This document shows, in pieces, positions 9,606 to 18,900 of a DNA stretch of 35,763 nt. How positions within the stretch are numbered: the stretch's first letter is position 1; the number at the start of each line of letters is the position of its first letter. Source of the stretch: Streptomyces thermovulgaris (GTDB lineage: Bacteria; Actinomycetota; Actinomycetes; Streptomycetales; Streptomycetaceae); NCBI RefSeq assembly GCF_002155915.1, contig NZ_MUME01000008.1, positions 545 through 36,307 on the forward strand, written 5' to 3'. Under the pieces are notes generated by a model. That model searched no databases. It saw only the letters and a program-made list of their open reading frames with translations, and had not been told where the DNA came from. A program made the translations under genes and the position numbers.

Positions 9606-10400
9606 GTGGCCGGACCGACCGCCGCCGAACGCGGTGACCTTCAGCAGGAGTCGTCCGGCCCGCCTCGAAGCCGCCGGTTCGGACGGCCGCGCCCTCGTAC
9701 GATCGTCATCCTTTCTCTGGCCGTCCTGCTCCTCAACGCCGGTGCGCTGTGGATGCTGTACGGCTCGCAGTGGACGCATGTGAAGCGCGTCTCCGTCTCC
9801 GGGACGCGGGTCCTGACCCCGCAGGAGGTGCGCGCCGTGGCGAGGGTGCGGCTGGGAAGCCCGCTGATTTCCGTCGACACCGACGCGGTCGCGGCCCGGC
9901 TGCGCGGCGAATTGTCCCGCATTGAATCGGTCGACGTCGAACGCTCGTGGCCCGACGAGATCGAGCTGAAAGTGGTCGAGCGCACTCCGGTCATGGTGGA
10001 GGAAAAGGGCGGAAAGTTCGTCGAAGTGGACCGCCACGGTGTCCGGTTCGCCACGGTTTCCCAGGCGCCGAAAGGGGTGCCGGTGCTGGAATTGTCGCTT
10101 TCCCGGTCGAGCTCGGCGGCGGCGAGCCTGCGGCGGTTCGACGAGAAGCGGCTCGTGCGCGAGGCGGTCACGGTGGCCGCCCGGATTCCCGCCGCGGTCG
10201 CCCGGGAGACGAGAGCCGTCAAGGTCCGCACCTATGACGACATCTCACTGGAGTTGAACGACGGGCGCACCGTCGCCTGGGGGAGCAGCGAGCACAGCCC
10301 TCTGAAGGCCCGTGCGCTCACCGCGTTGATGAAAGCGGCACCCGAGGCCCGGCACTTCGACGTCAGGGTTCCCACCGCCCCTGCGTCATCAGGGAGTTGA
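9606..10400 (+). CDS. ftsQ: FtsQ (DivIB), bitopic divisome scaffold protein
   Basis: FtsQ is a single-pass division protein linking early and late divisome components. The 264-residue product has a basic cytoplasmic N-terminus, one membrane segment at about residues 36-56 (IVILSLAVLLLNAGALWML) and an extracytoplasmic POTRA domain starting VKRVSVSGTRVLTPQEV. The downstream beta domain includes SWPDEIELKVVERTPV. Codon use between about 9860 and 10110 is less GC-biased than in neighbouring genes, with repeated GAA, TTG, ATT and TTT codons. The GTG at 9606 has only a weak upstream ribosome-binding match. Confidence 0.92.
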   Translation: MAGPTAAERGDLQQESSGPPRSRRFGRPRPRTIVILSLAVLLLNAGALWMLYGSQWTHVKRVSVSGTRVLTPQEVRAVARVRLGSPLISVDTDAVAARLRGELSRIESVDVERSWPDEIELKVVERTPVMVEEKGGKFVEVDRHGVRFATVSQAPKGVPVLELSLSRSSSAAASLRRFDEKRLVREAVTVAARIPAAVARETRAVKVRTYDDISLELNDGRTVAWGSSEHSPLKARALTALMKAAPEARHFDVRVPTAPASSGS

Positions 10401-10677
10401 CGGGTATCCAGGCAGGCCAGCACCCTGGCTGGGCAGCGCTATGCCTGATCACATAGGGTGAAAAGAAAAACGGGAGGTTCGGCGTGTTCGTTGAACGGGC
10501 GCCACGTGTCGACTTAGTGTCCTGTTCCGAGGACTTCAGGGAACAGACACACTGGTAACCCTAAACTTCAGGGTTAGGGTTCGGGTCGGCATTCGGACCG
10601 TCCCATTCGGCATCAGTCGCCGGTTCGCGGCAGGACCGCGGACGGCGACACGTAACTCGAGGCGAGAGGCCTTCGAC
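10401..10677 (+). promoter_or_regulatory. ftsQ-ftsZ intergenic control region
   Basis: This 277-bp non-coding region lies before ftsZ. Promoter-like pair: TTGAAC (10491-10496), an 18-base spacer and TAGTGT (10515-10520). Inverted repeats: GTGTCCTGTTCC (10517-10528) with GGAACAGACAC (10540-10550), and TAACCCT (10556-10562) with AGGGTTA (10570-10576). Four GACAC/GTGTC pentamers lie at 10506, 10517, 10546 and 10647. In Streptomyces, ftsZ has several promoters, one raised during sporulation, and the WhiA/WhiB pair activates it, with GACAC as the WhiA motif. Assigning these particular sites is inference. A GCCAG/CTGGC hairpin (10416-10429) just after ftsQ may attenuate readthrough. Confidence 0.65.
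10491..10520 (+). promoter_or_regulatory. candidate ftsZ promoter (TTGAAC-18-TAGTGT)
   Basis: The -35 TTGAAC and -10 TAGTGT with an 18-base spacer resemble vegetative HrdB-type Streptomyces promoters. Transcription would start near 10527, leaving a leader of about 150 bases that contains both hairpins. A GTGTC (WhiA-type) pentamer overlaps the -10, and another lies in the spacer. The call rests on sequence resemblance only. Confidence 0.45.
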
Positions 10678-11901
10678 GTGGCAGCACCGCAGAACTACCT
10701 CGCAGTCATCAAAGTCATCGGTGTCGGCGGCGGTGGTGTCAATGCCATCAACCGGATGATCGAGGTCGGTCTCAAGGGCGTCGAGTTCATCGCCATCAAC
10801 ACCGACGCGCAGGCTCTGTTGATGAGCGATGCCGACGTCAAGCTCGACGTCGGCCGCGAACTCACCCGCGGACTCGGCGCCGGCGCCAATCCGGCCGTGG
10901 GCCGCAAGGCCGCCGAGGACCACCGCGAGGAGATCGAGGAGGTCCTCAAGGGGGCCGACATGGTCTTCGTGACGGCCGGGGAAGGCGGCGGCACCGGCAC
11001 CGGCGGCGCGCCCGTCGTGGCCAACATCGCTCGTTCGCTCGGTGCCCTCACCATCGGCGTGGTCACGCGCCCGTTCACCTTCGAGGGACGGCGCCGCGCC
11101 AACCAGGCCGAGGACGGCATCGCCGAGCTCCGGGAAGAGGTCGACACCCTCATCGTCATCCCCAACGACCGGCTGCTGTCCATCTCGGACCGCCAGGTCA
11201 GCGTGCTCGACGCGTTCAAGTCCGCGGACCAGGTGCTGCTGTCCGGTGTGCAGGGCATCACCGACCTGATCACCACCCCCGGCCTGATCAACCTGGACTT
11301 CGCCGATGTGAAGTCGGTCATGTCCGAGGCCGGTTCGGCCCTGATGGGCATCGGCTCGGCCCGCGGCGACGACCGCGCGGTGGCCGCCGCCGAGATGGCG
11401 ATCTCCTCGCCGCTGCTGGAGGCCTCCATCGACGGCGCCCGGGGCGTGCTGCTGTCCATCTCCGGCGGCAGCGACCTCGGTCTGTTCGAGATCAACGAGG
11501 CCGCCCAGCTGGTCAGCGAGGCCGCGCACCCCGAGGCCAACATCATCTTCGGCGCGGTCATCGACGACGCCCTCGGCGACGAGGTCCGGGTCACCGTGAT
11601 CGCGGCCGGGTTCGACGGCGGCCAGCCGCCCGCCCGCCGGGACAACGTCCTCGGCTCGACCGCCTCCCCCTCCGCCTCCCCGGCCCCGGTCCGCCGCGAG
11701 GAGCCGACGCCGGTGCGGCAGCCGGAGAGCCGTCCGACCTTCGGCACGCTGGGCAGCGTGACGCCGAAGGAGGAGCCGGAGCCCGTCGCTCCGGAGCCGG
11801 CGCGCGACCTGCCTCCCGCCGCCCCGCCGGTCACGCCGCCGCGGCCCGCCTACACGGACAGCGCGGCCGAGGAACTGGACGTACCGGACTTTCTCAAGTG
11901 A
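10678..11901 (+). CDS. ftsZ: FtsZ, tubulin-like division GTPase
   Basis: FtsZ polymerises with GTP into the ring or, in sporulating aerial hyphae, the ladder of rings that positions septa. The 407-residue product shows the N-terminal [11 protein letters not shown] (15-25), the tubulin signature GGGTGTG (103-109) and the T7 loop NLDFAD (205-210), which completes the GTPase site of the next subunit. A proline-rich variable linker of about 70 residues follows, then the C-terminal peptide LDVPDFLK, which binds SepF in actinobacteria. The start is GTG 10678. The stop overlaps the GTG of pgeF (GTGA), so pgeF is translationally coupled to ftsZ. Confidence 0.98.
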   Translation: MAAPQNYLAVIKVIGVGGGGVNAINRMIEVGLKGVEFIAINTDAQALLMSDADVKLDVGRELTRGLGAGANPAVGRKAAEDHREEIEEVLKGADMVFVTAGEGGGTGTGGAPVVANIARSLGALTIGVVTRPFTFEGRRRANQAEDGIAELREEVDTLIVIPNDRLLSISDRQVSVLDAFKSADQVLLSGVQGITDLITTPGLINLDFADVKSVMSEAGSALMGIGSARGDDRAVAAAEMAISSPLLEASIDGARGVLLSISGGSDLGLFEINEAAQLVSEAAHPEANIIFGAVIDDALGDEVRVTVIAAGFDGGQPPARRDNVLGSTASPSASPAPVRREEPTPVRQPESRPTFGTLGSVTPKEEPEPVAPEPARDLPPAAPPVTPPRPAYTDSAAEELDVPDFLK

Positions 11902-12629
11902 TAGGACAGCACGACACCGTGAACGGCGCGCACTTCGCCTTCACCGACCGGTGGGGCGGAGTGAGCGCCGTTCCGTACGAGGAGCTGAACCTCGGTGGCG
12001 CGGTGGGCGACGACCCCGCCGCCGTGCGCGCCAACCGGGAGCGGGCCGCCCGGGCCCTCGGACTGGACCCGGACCGGGTGGTCTGGATGAACCAGGTGCA
12101 CGGCGCGGAGGTGGCGGTGGTGGACGGCCCGTGGACGGACGCCGCCGGCATCCCGTCCGTCGACGCGGTGGTGACCAGGCAGCGGGGGCTCGCCCTCGCC
12201 GTGCTGACCGCGGACTGCGTGCCGGTGCTGCTGGCCGACCCGGTGGCCAAGGTGGCCGCCGCGGCCCACGCCGGACGGCCCGGCCTGGTGGCCGGGGTGG
12301 TCCCCGCCGCCGTGCGCGCCATGATCCGGCTCGGTGCCGAGCCGGACCGGATCGTCGCCCGCACCGGCCCCGCCGTGTGCGGCCGGTGCTACGAGGTTCC
12401 GGAGGCGATGCGCGCGGAGGTGGCCGCCGTCGAGCCGGCGGCGTACGCCGAGACGAGCTGGGGCACACCGGCCGTCGATGTGAGCGCCGGGGCGCACGCG
12501 CAGCTGGAGCGCCTCGGGGTGCACGACCGGCAGCAGTCGCCGGTGTGCACACGGGAGTCGAAGGATCACTTCTCGTATCGCCGCGACCGCACCACCGGTC
12601 GGCTCGCGGGCTATGTCTGGCTGGACTGA
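11898..12629 (+). CDS. pgeF: PgeF/YlmD family protein (multicopper-like; peptidoglycan editing)
   Basis: This 243-residue protein belongs to the CNF1/YfiH (DUF152) family. In E. coli the family member removes mis-incorporated L-Ser muropeptide precursors; other members act on purine nucleosides. The metal or active-site residues are seen as H68 in NQVHGAEV, C107 in [11 protein letters not shown] and H124 in AAHAGRPGL. The third motif differs from the HAGWRG that I associate with most homologues. [14 protein letters not shown] and GYVWLD complete the family C-terminus. The GTG start overlaps the ftsZ stop, and its own stop shares TGATG with ylmE. Placement right after ftsZ is conserved in Gram-positives, as ylmD. 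Confidence 0.9.
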   Translation: MIGQHDTVNGAHFAFTDRWGGVSAVPYEELNLGGAVGDDPAAVRANRERAARALGLDPDRVVWMNQVHGAEVAVVDGPWTDAAGIPSVDAVVTRQRGLALAVLTADCVPVLLADPVAKVAAAAHAGRPGLVAGVVPAAVRAMIRLGAEPDRIVARTGPAVCGRCYEVPEAMRAEVAAVEPAAYAETSWGTPAVDVSAGAHAQLERLGVHDRQQSPVCTRESKDHFSYRRDRTTGRLAGYVWLD

Positions 12630-13378
12630 TGGGGCACGACGGAGGCATGACGGACCACAAGGACGACCGCAGGGACGAACTCGCGGCGAATCTGGCGAAG
12701 GTGGAGCGGCGCATCGCCGATGCGTGCGCCGCCGCGGGCCGGTCGCGCGAGGAGGTGACCCTTGTCGTGGTCACCAAGACCTACCCGGCCTCGGATGTGC
12801 GGATCCTGTCGGAGCTCGGTGTACGTCATGTGGCCGAGAACCGGGACCAGGAGGCGGCACCCAAGGCCGCCGAATGTGCGGATTTGCCCCTTACTTGGCA
12901 CTTTGTCGGTCAACTTCAGACCAATAAGGTGCGATCCGCGGTCGGTTATGCCGATGTCGTGCAGTCCGTCGACCGCGCCCGGCTGGTCACGGCACTCTCG
13001 AAGGAGGCCGTGCGGGCGGGACGCGAGGTGGGCTGCCTCATCCAGGTCGCGCTGGACGCGGGGGAGAGGGACCGGGGAGAGCGGGGAGGTGTGGCACCCG
13101 AGGGAGTCGAGGAGCTGGCCGACCTGGTCGCACGGTCCGAGGGGCTGCGGCTCGACGGGCTGATGACCGTCGCCCCGCTGACCGGCGAGTACGCCGGCCG
13201 TCAACGGGCGGCGTTCGAGCGGCTCATGGATTTGTCGACCGACCTGCGCAGAGCCCATCCGGCTGCCACCATGGTCTCGGCAGGGATGAGCGGGGACCTC
13301 GAGGACGCCGTGGCGGCCGGAGCGACACATGTGCGCGTCGGCACCGCGGTACTCGGAGTCCGCCCCAGGCTCAGGTAA
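12629..13378 (+). CDS. ylmE: YggS/YlmE family PLP homeostasis protein
   Basis: This is a PLP-binding protein of the YggS/PROSC (PLPBP) family, a fold-type III barrel without known enzymatic activity that buffers pyridoxal phosphate. From ATG 12629 it has 249 residues. The PLP lysine is K50 in VVVTKTYPA. Also typical are [13 protein letters not shown], the QSVD motif, and [27 protein letters not shown] near the C-terminus. ATG 12629 overlaps the pgeF stop (TGATG). ATG 12647 is in frame but its GGAGG is only one base away, so coupled initiation at 12629 looks likelier. Streptomyces mutants lacking ylmE are reported to have altered sporulation septa. Confidence 0.88.
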   Translation: MGHDGGMTDHKDDRRDELAANLAKVERRIADACAAAGRSREEVTLVVVTKTYPASDVRILSELGVRHVAENRDQEAAPKAAECADLPLTWHFVGQLQTNKVRSAVGYADVVQSVDRARLVTALSKEAVRAGREVGCLIQVALDAGERDRGERGGVAPEGVEELADLVARSEGLRLDGLMTVAPLTGEYAGRQRAAFERLMDLSTDLRRAHPAATMVSAGMSGDLEDAVAAGATHVRVGTAVLGVRPRLR

Positions 13379-13505
13379 CGTCGCCAAGAAGTCGGACCAC
13401 AGCAGAAAATATGGTCAATACCGCCGGACACGGCGCAACGACCTCGTGGATCGCGGGCACTTGGCGGTCGTCAGCGGATCCACCACAGAGCGGAGGACTC
13501 AGAGC

Positions 13506-14156
13506 ATGGCCGGCGCGATGCGCAAAATGGCGGTCTACCTCGGCCTCGTGGAGGACGATGGGTACGACGGCCGGGGATTCGACCCCGATGACGACTTCGA
13601 GCCCGAGCTGGACCCGGAGCCCGAGCGTGACCGCCGACGGCACGAGCCGTCTCATTCCTCACATGGAACACACGGTGCACACCAGCCCCAAAGGGATGAA
13701 TCGGTACGCGCGGTGCAGCCTCCGGCGCCGCGCGAGCCGGTGTCCCCCTCGACTTCGCTTCCGGCGGAATCCGGGCGTCCGGCGCGCATCGCGCCCGTGG
13801 CATCCATCACACAAGAACGCGCGAGCCTGGAGAAGAACGCACCGGTGATCATGCCCAAGGTCGTGTCGGAACGTGAACCGTACCGGATCACCACACTTCA
13901 CCCCCGGACCTACAACGAGGCCCGTACCATCGGGGAACACTTCCGCGAGGGCACGCCGGTGATCATGAATCTGACTGAGATGGACGACACAGATGCCAAG
14001 CGACTTGTCGACTTTGCGGCGGGTTTGGTGTTTGGTCTTCACGGCAGCATCGAGCGGGTGACGCAGAAGGTGTTCCTGTTGTCGCCTGCTAACGTCGATG
14101 TCACGGCGGAGGACAAGGCCCGCATCGCAGAGGGCGGGTTCTTCAACCAGAGCTGA
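13506..14156 (+). CDS. sepF: SepF, FtsZ membrane anchor and ring-bundling protein
   Basis: SepF tethers FtsZ polymers to the membrane and is essential for division in actinobacteria lacking FtsA. The 216-residue product starts [18 protein letters not shown], the amphipathic membrane-targeting helix. An acidic, then histidine- and proline-rich linker of about 100 residues follows. The globular SepF domain runs from about residue 120, with [32 protein letters not shown] and [14 protein letters not shown] 13506 has GGAGG at 13492-13496, nine bases upstream. The 127-base upstream gap has an AT-rich stretch (13405-13420) that might carry a promoter, but no pair of hexamers is convincing. The FtsZ C-terminal peptide it should bind is encoded three genes upstream. 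Confidence 0.95.
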   Translation: MAGAMRKMAVYLGLVEDDGYDGRGFDPDDDFEPELDPEPERDRRRHEPSHSSHGTHGAHQPQRDESVRAVQPPAPREPVSPSTSLPAESGRPARIAPVASITQERASLEKNAPVIMPKVVSEREPYRITTLHPRTYNEARTIGEHFREGTPVIMNLTEMDDTDAKRLVDFAAGLVFGLHGSIERVTQKVFLLSPANVDVTAEDKARIAEGGFFNQS

Positions 14157-14212
14157 GAGCACTACCGGCACCGGCGGAAGCCGGCACGACAGGGGAGAGG
14201 GAAGCACCGGTC

Positions 14213-14503
14213 ATGGATGTAGCCCTGGAGGTTCTCTACATCGCACTGATGGTCTTCCTCATCGTGCTCATCTTCCGGCTGGTCATGGACTATGTGTTCC
14301 AGTTCGCGCGCTCATGGCAACCCGGCAGGGCGATGGTGGTCGTTCTGGAGGCCACCTACACTGTCACCGATCCACCACTGAAGCTTCTGCGGCGATTCAT
14401 CCCGCCGCTGCGTCTCGGGGGCGTGGCGCTAGACCTGTCCTTCTTCGTTCTGATGATCATCGTCTACATCCTGATCTCCATCGTGGGAAGCCTCGCGAGG
14501 TGA
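14213..14503 (+). CDS. ylmG: YlmG/YggT family membrane protein
   Basis: This is a 96-residue integral membrane protein of the YggT family with two membrane segments. The first is near residues 5-30 (ALMVFLIVLIFRLVMDYV) and the second near 71-93 (LDLSFFVLMIIVYILISIV). The conserved PPLRLGGVALDLS lies between them. The function is not firmly known. The gene is usually found between sepF and divIVA and is linked genetically to division and cell shape. A purine-rich stretch (GGGGAGAGGGAAG) precedes ATG 14213. The gaps to sepF (56 bases) and divIVA (53 bases) suit one transcript. Confidence 0.9.
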   Translation: MDVALEVLYIALMVFLIVLIFRLVMDYVFQFARSWQPGRAMVVVLEATYTVTDPPLKLLRRFIPPLRLGGVALDLSFFVLMIIVYILISIVGSLAR

Positions 14504-14556
14504 CCTGTGGACGATACGGTCTTGCCGACTGCCGATGACTACCTTGAGGTGAAGAG

Positions 14557-15642
14557 ATGCCGTTGACCCCCGAGGACGTGCGGAACAAGCAGTTCACGAC
14601 CGTCCGCCTCCGGGAAGGCTATGACGAGGACGAGGTCGATGCCTTCCTCGACGAGGTCGAAGCCGAGCTGACCCGTCTGCTCCGCGAGAACGAGGATCTG
14701 CGCGCCAAGCTGGCCGCCGCCACGCGTGCTGCTGCCCAGAACCAGCAGAACATGCGCAAGCCCCCGGAGGACCAGCCGCAGGGCCAGCAGGGGATGCGCG
14801 GGCCTGGCGCTCCGGTCCCCGCCGGGATATCGGGCCCGCCGCAGCAGCAGATGGGCGGCGGCCCCATGGGCGGCCCGCCCCAGCTGCCGAGCGGTGCCCC
14901 GCAGCTTCCCGCCGGCCCGGGCGGCCAGGGTCCCGGCGGTCCGATGGGCCAGGGTCCCGGCGGACCCATGGGCGGCCCGATGCAGGGCATGGGTCCCGGC
15001 GGACCCATGGGCGGCCCGATGGGCCCGATGGGCGGCCCCGGCGGCGACAGCGCCGCACGCGTCCTGTCGCTGGCCCAGCAGACCGCCGACCAGGCGATCG
15101 CCGAGGCGCGCGCCGAGGCCAACAAGATCGTGGGCGAGGCCCGTTCGCGTGCCGAGGGGCTGGAGCGTGACGCCCGGGCCAAGGCCGACGCGCTGGAGCG
15201 GGACGCGCAGGAGAAGCACCGTGTGGCCATGGGCTCCCTGGAGTCCGCCCGCGCCACGCTGGAGCGCAAGGTCGAGGACCTGCGGGGCTTCGAGCGCGAG
15301 TACCGCACGCGTCTGAAGTCGTACCTGGAGTCGCAGCTGCGCCAGCTGGAGGCCCAGGCCGACGACTCGCTGGCCCCGCCGCGGACCCCGGCGACCGCGT
15401 CTCTGCCGCCGTCCCCGGCGCCCTCCATGGCTCCGGCCGGTTCGAGCTCCCCGTCGTTCGGCGGCAACCAGTCGGTGGGCAGCGGACCGAACCAGTCCGG
15501 CGGACCGTCCTTCGGCGGACAGCAGCAGATGTCCCCGGCGATGACCCAGCCGATGGCGCCGGTGCGCCCGCAGGGTCCCTCGCCGATGGGTCAGGCGCCG
15601 TCGCCCATGCGGGGCTTCCTGATCGACGAGGACGACAACTGA
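14557..15642 (+). CDS. divIVA: DivIVA (Wag31-like) polar growth organiser
   Basis: DivIVA marks hyphal tips, recruits the polarisome and is essential for apical growth in Streptomyces. The 361-residue product has the conserved membrane-binding N-terminal coiled coil (residues 1-60, with DVRNKQFTTVRLREGYDEDEVDAFL). A Gly/Pro/Gln/Met-rich linker covers about 62-167, a long second coiled coil about 168-265 (ALERDAQEKHR, FEREYRTRLKSYLESQLRQLE) and a Pro/Ser/Gly-rich tail ends in GFLIDEDDN. The linker holds GPGGPMG repeats encoded by near-identical DNA. GAGG lies 7 bases before ATG 14557. The long linker is typical of streptomycete DivIVA. A strong terminator follows. Confidence 0.96.
   Translation: MPLTPEDVRNKQFTTVRLREGYDEDEVDAFLDEVEAELTRLLRENEDLRAKLAAATRAAAQNQQNMRKPPEDQPQGQQGMRGPGAPVPAGISGPPQQQMGGGPMGGPPQLPSGAPQLPAGPGGQGPGGPMGQGPGGPMGGPMQGMGPGGPMGGPMGPMGGPGGDSAARVLSLAQQTADQAIAEARAEANKIVGEARSRAEGLERDARAKADALERDAQEKHRVAMGSLESARATLERKVEDLRGFEREYRTRLKSYLESQLRQLEAQADDSLAPPRTPATASLPPSPAPSMAPAGSSSPSFGGNQSVGSGPNQSGGPSFGGQQQMSPAMTQPMAPVRPQGPSPMGQAPSPMRGFLIDEDDN
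14928..15021 (+). repeat. direct repeats in the divIVA linker
   Basis: GGGTCCCGGCGG occurs at 14928, 14952 and 14991. The last two copies extend to a perfect 31-base direct repeat (14952-14982 and 14991-15021) offset by 39 bases, or 13 codons. The repeat encodes GPGGPMGGPM and stays in frame, so gain or loss of a unit would change linker length without a frameshift. Confidence 0.85.
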
Positions 15643-15695
15643 CAACTGAACAGCTCGTGACGCGTTGCGCGTGACGAGGTAGGCATCGGCAGCCT

Positions 15696-15738
15696 GCGAG
15701 AACGGCCCCGGAGGATCTCCCTCCGGGGCCGTTCTCGC
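15696..15738 (+). terminator. strong terminator after divIVA
   Basis: A perfect 17-bp inverted repeat has its left arm at 15698-15714 and right arm at 15720-15736 (GAGAACGGCCCCGGAGG and its complement), with a 5-base ATCTC loop. The stem extends by two more pairs on each side. It lies 55 bases after divIVA and closes the dcw transcript. There is no long T run, as is usual in high-GC actinobacteria. Confidence 0.85.
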
Positions 15739-15857
15739 GTGTGCGGCTCCATGAGCGGGACCTGTGGGGTGTGCGGGGGCCTTCCGCCCCCCCCGGGCAC
15801 GGCCCCCTCGGCAGGGCGCAGGGGGAGGCAGCCCACCGCACCTTTGAACAGACGGGT

Positions 15858-15895
15858 GGGGGCGGGCCGGGGAGCGAAGTCCCCGGGCCGCCCCC
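15858..15895 (-). terminator. terminator after ileS
   Basis: A 16-base inverted repeat with one mismatch (15858-15873 and 15880-15895) and a 6-base loop begins 13 bases beyond the ileS stop codon on the minus strand. Together with the divIVA terminator it separates the two convergent transcripts. Confidence 0.75.
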
Positions 15896-15907
15896 GAAGA
15901 GCCGTGC

Positions 15908-18900
15908 CTACGCCTTGCGGAGGCGGAAGGTCAGGGACAGCCCCTCGTCGGTGAAGGCCTCCCCGAAGGTGTCGTCCCCCTCTCCCCGGGCGAAGTCCGT
16001 CGCCAGGACCTCCTCGGCGATGAGACCGGCGTGCTCGCTCAGTGCGGCGACCGTCGCCGGGTCCGCCGAGGTCCAGCGGAGCGCGATGCGGTCGGCCACG
16101 TCGAGGCCGCTGTTCTTGCGGGCCTCCTGGATGAGGCGGATCGCGTCCCGGGCCAGGCCCGCACGCCGCAGTTCCTCCGTGATCTCCAGGTCCAGGGCCA
16201 CCGTCGCGCCCGCGTCGGACGCCACCGACCAGCCCTCGCGCGGGGTCTCCGTGATGATCACCTCGTCGGGGGAGAGGGTGATGGTCTCACCGTCCACCTC
16301 CACCGACGCCGTGCCCTCCCGCAGGGCCAGCGACAGCGCCGCCGCGTCCGCGTTCGCGATGGCCTTGGCCACGTCCTGGACCCGCTTGCCGAACCGCTTG
16401 CCCAGCGCCCGGAAGTTGGCCTTCGCGGTGGTGTCCACCAGGGACCCGCCGACCTCGCTCAGCGACGCCAGGGAGGAGACGTTCAGCTCCTCCGCGATCT
16501 GCGCGCGCAGCTCCTGGCCCAGGGACTCGAAGCCCGCCGCCGCGATCAGCGCGCGCTTGAGCGGCTGGCGCGTCTTGACGCCCGACTCCGCACGCGTGGC
16601 ACGGCCCAGCTCCACCAGCCGCCGCACCAGCGCCATCTGCTGCGACAGCTCCGGGTCGACCGCCGACAGGTCCGCCTCCGGCCAGGTGGCCAGGTGCACC
16701 GACTCCGGCGCCCCCGGGGTCACCGGCACCACCAGGTCCTGCCAGACCCGCTCGGTGATGAAGGGGGTGATCGGCGCCATCAGCCGGGTCAGCGTCTCCA
16801 GCACCTCGTGCAGCGTGCGCAGCGCGGCCTTCTCGCCCTGCCAGAAGCGGCGGCGCGAGCGGCGGACGTACCAGTTGGACAGGTCGTCGATGAACGCCGA
16901 CAGCAGCTTGCCGGCGCGCTGGGTGTCGTACCCCTCCAGCGCCTGGGTGACCTGGTCGGTCAGCCCGTGCAGCTCACCGAGCAGCCAGCGGTCCAGCAGC
17001 GGGCGGTCGGCCGGGGCCGGGTCGGCCTCGGAGGGGGCCCAGCCGGACGTACGGGCGTACAGGGCCTGGAAGGCGACCGTGTTCCAGTACGTCAGGAGCG
17101 TCTTGCGGACGACCTCCTGGATGGTGCCGTGCCCCACCCGGCGGGCCGCCCACGGCGAGCCGCCGGCCGCCATGAACCAGCGCACCGCGTCCGCGCCGTG
17201 CTGGTCCATGAGCGGGATCGGCTGGAGGACGTTGCCCAGGTGCTTGGACATCTTCCGGCCGTCCTCGGCGAGGATGTGCCCCAGGCACACGACGTTCTCG
17301 TAGGAGGACCTGCCGAAGACCAGCGTGCCGACCGCCATCAGCGTGTAGAACCAGCCGCGGGTCTGGTCGATGGCCTCGCAGATGAACTGCGCCGGGTAGC
17401 GGGACTCGAACAGCTCCTTGTTCTTGTACGGGTAGCCCCACTGCGCGAACGGCATCGACCCCGAGTCGTACCAGGCGTCGATGACCTCCGGCACGCGCGT
17501 GGCCGTCCTGCCGCACTGCGGGCAGGGGAAGGCGACCTCGTCGATGAACGGGCGGTGCGGGTCCAGCGCCGACTGGTCGGTGCCGGTCAGCTCGGTCAGC
17601 TCCGCGCGGGAGCCGACACAGGTGAGGTGGCCGTCCTCGCAGCGCCAGATCGGCAGCGGGGTGCCCCAGTAGCGGTTGCGGGACAGCGCCCAGTCGATGT
17701 TGTTGTTCAGCCAGTCGCCGTACCGGCCGTGCTTGACGTTCGAGGGGAACCAGGTGGTCTTCTCGTTCTCCGCCAGCAGCTGGTCCTTGATCGCGGTGGT
17801 ACGGATGTACCAGGACGGCTGGGCGTAGTACAGCAGCGCGGTGTGGCAGCGCCAGCAGTGCGGATAGCTGTGCTCGTACGGCAGGTGCCGGAAGAGCAGA
17901 CCGCGCTCGGCGAGGTCCTCGGTGAGCTTCTCGTCGGCCTTCTTGAAGAAGACGCCGCCGACCAGCGGCAGGTCCTCCTCGAAGGTGCCGTCCGGGCGGA
18001 CCGGGTTGACCACGGGCAGCCCGTAGGAGCGGCAGACCTTCAGGTCGTCCTCACCGAAGGCGGGGGACTGGTGGACCAGGCCCGTACCGTCCTCGGTGGT
18101 GACGTACTCGGCGGTGACCACGAAGTGGGCCGGCTCGGGGAACTCGACCAGCTCGAAGGGACGCCGGTAGGTCCAGCGCTCCATCTCGGCACCGGTGAAG
18201 GTCTCGCCCGTGGGCTCCCAGCCCTCGCCGAGCGCCTTGCCGAGGAGCGGTTCGGCGACGACCAGCTGCTCCTCGCCGTTCGTCGCGACGACATAGGTCA
18301 CCTCGGGGTGCGCGGCCACCGCGGTGTTGGACACCAGCGTCCAGGGGGTGGTCGTCCACACCAGGAGCGAGGCCCGGCCGGCCAGCGGACCGGAGGTGAG
18401 CGGGAAGCGGACGTAGACGGACGGGTCGACGACCGTCTCGTAGCCCTGGGCCAGCTCGTGGTCGGACAGGCCCGTGCCGCAGCGCGGGCACCAGGGGGCC
18501 ACACGGTGGTCCTGGACCAGCAGGCCCTTGTTGAAGATCTCCTTCAGGGACCACCAGACGGAGTCGATGTACTCCGGGTCCATGGTGACGTACGCGTCGT
18601 CGAGGTCGACCCAGTAGCCCATGCGGGTCGTCAGCTCGGCGAAGGCGTCGGTGTGCCGGAGCACGGACTCGCGGCACTTGGCGTTGAACTCGGCGATGCC
18701 GTACTTCTCGATGTCCTGCTTGCCGGTGAAGCCGAGCTCCTTCTCGACCGCCAGTTCCACCGGCAGGCCGTGGCAGTCCCACCCCGCCTTGCGCGTGACG
18801 TGGTAGCCGCGCATGGTGCGGAAGCGGGGGAAGACGTCCTTGAAGACACGCGCCTCGATGTGGTGGGCGCCCGGCATGCCGTTGGCCGTGGGCGGTCCCT

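Noticed and set aside
10556..10586. Telomere-like TAACCCTAAAC...AGGGTTAGGGTT sequence before ftsZ
   Set aside because: It is a single short inverted repeat within a conserved operon leader, not an array. Streptomyces chromosome ends are palindrome-rich and of a different kind.
13379..13505. sepF starting at 13329 rather than 13506
   Set aside because: The earlier codon lies inside ylmE, while ATG 13506 has GGAGG nine bases upstream and begins the conserved SepF membrane helix.
15739..15907. Possible gene in the divIVA-ileS gap
   Set aside because: The only frames run on into ileS antisense. The segment holds two terminators and GC-rich filler, with no start context.
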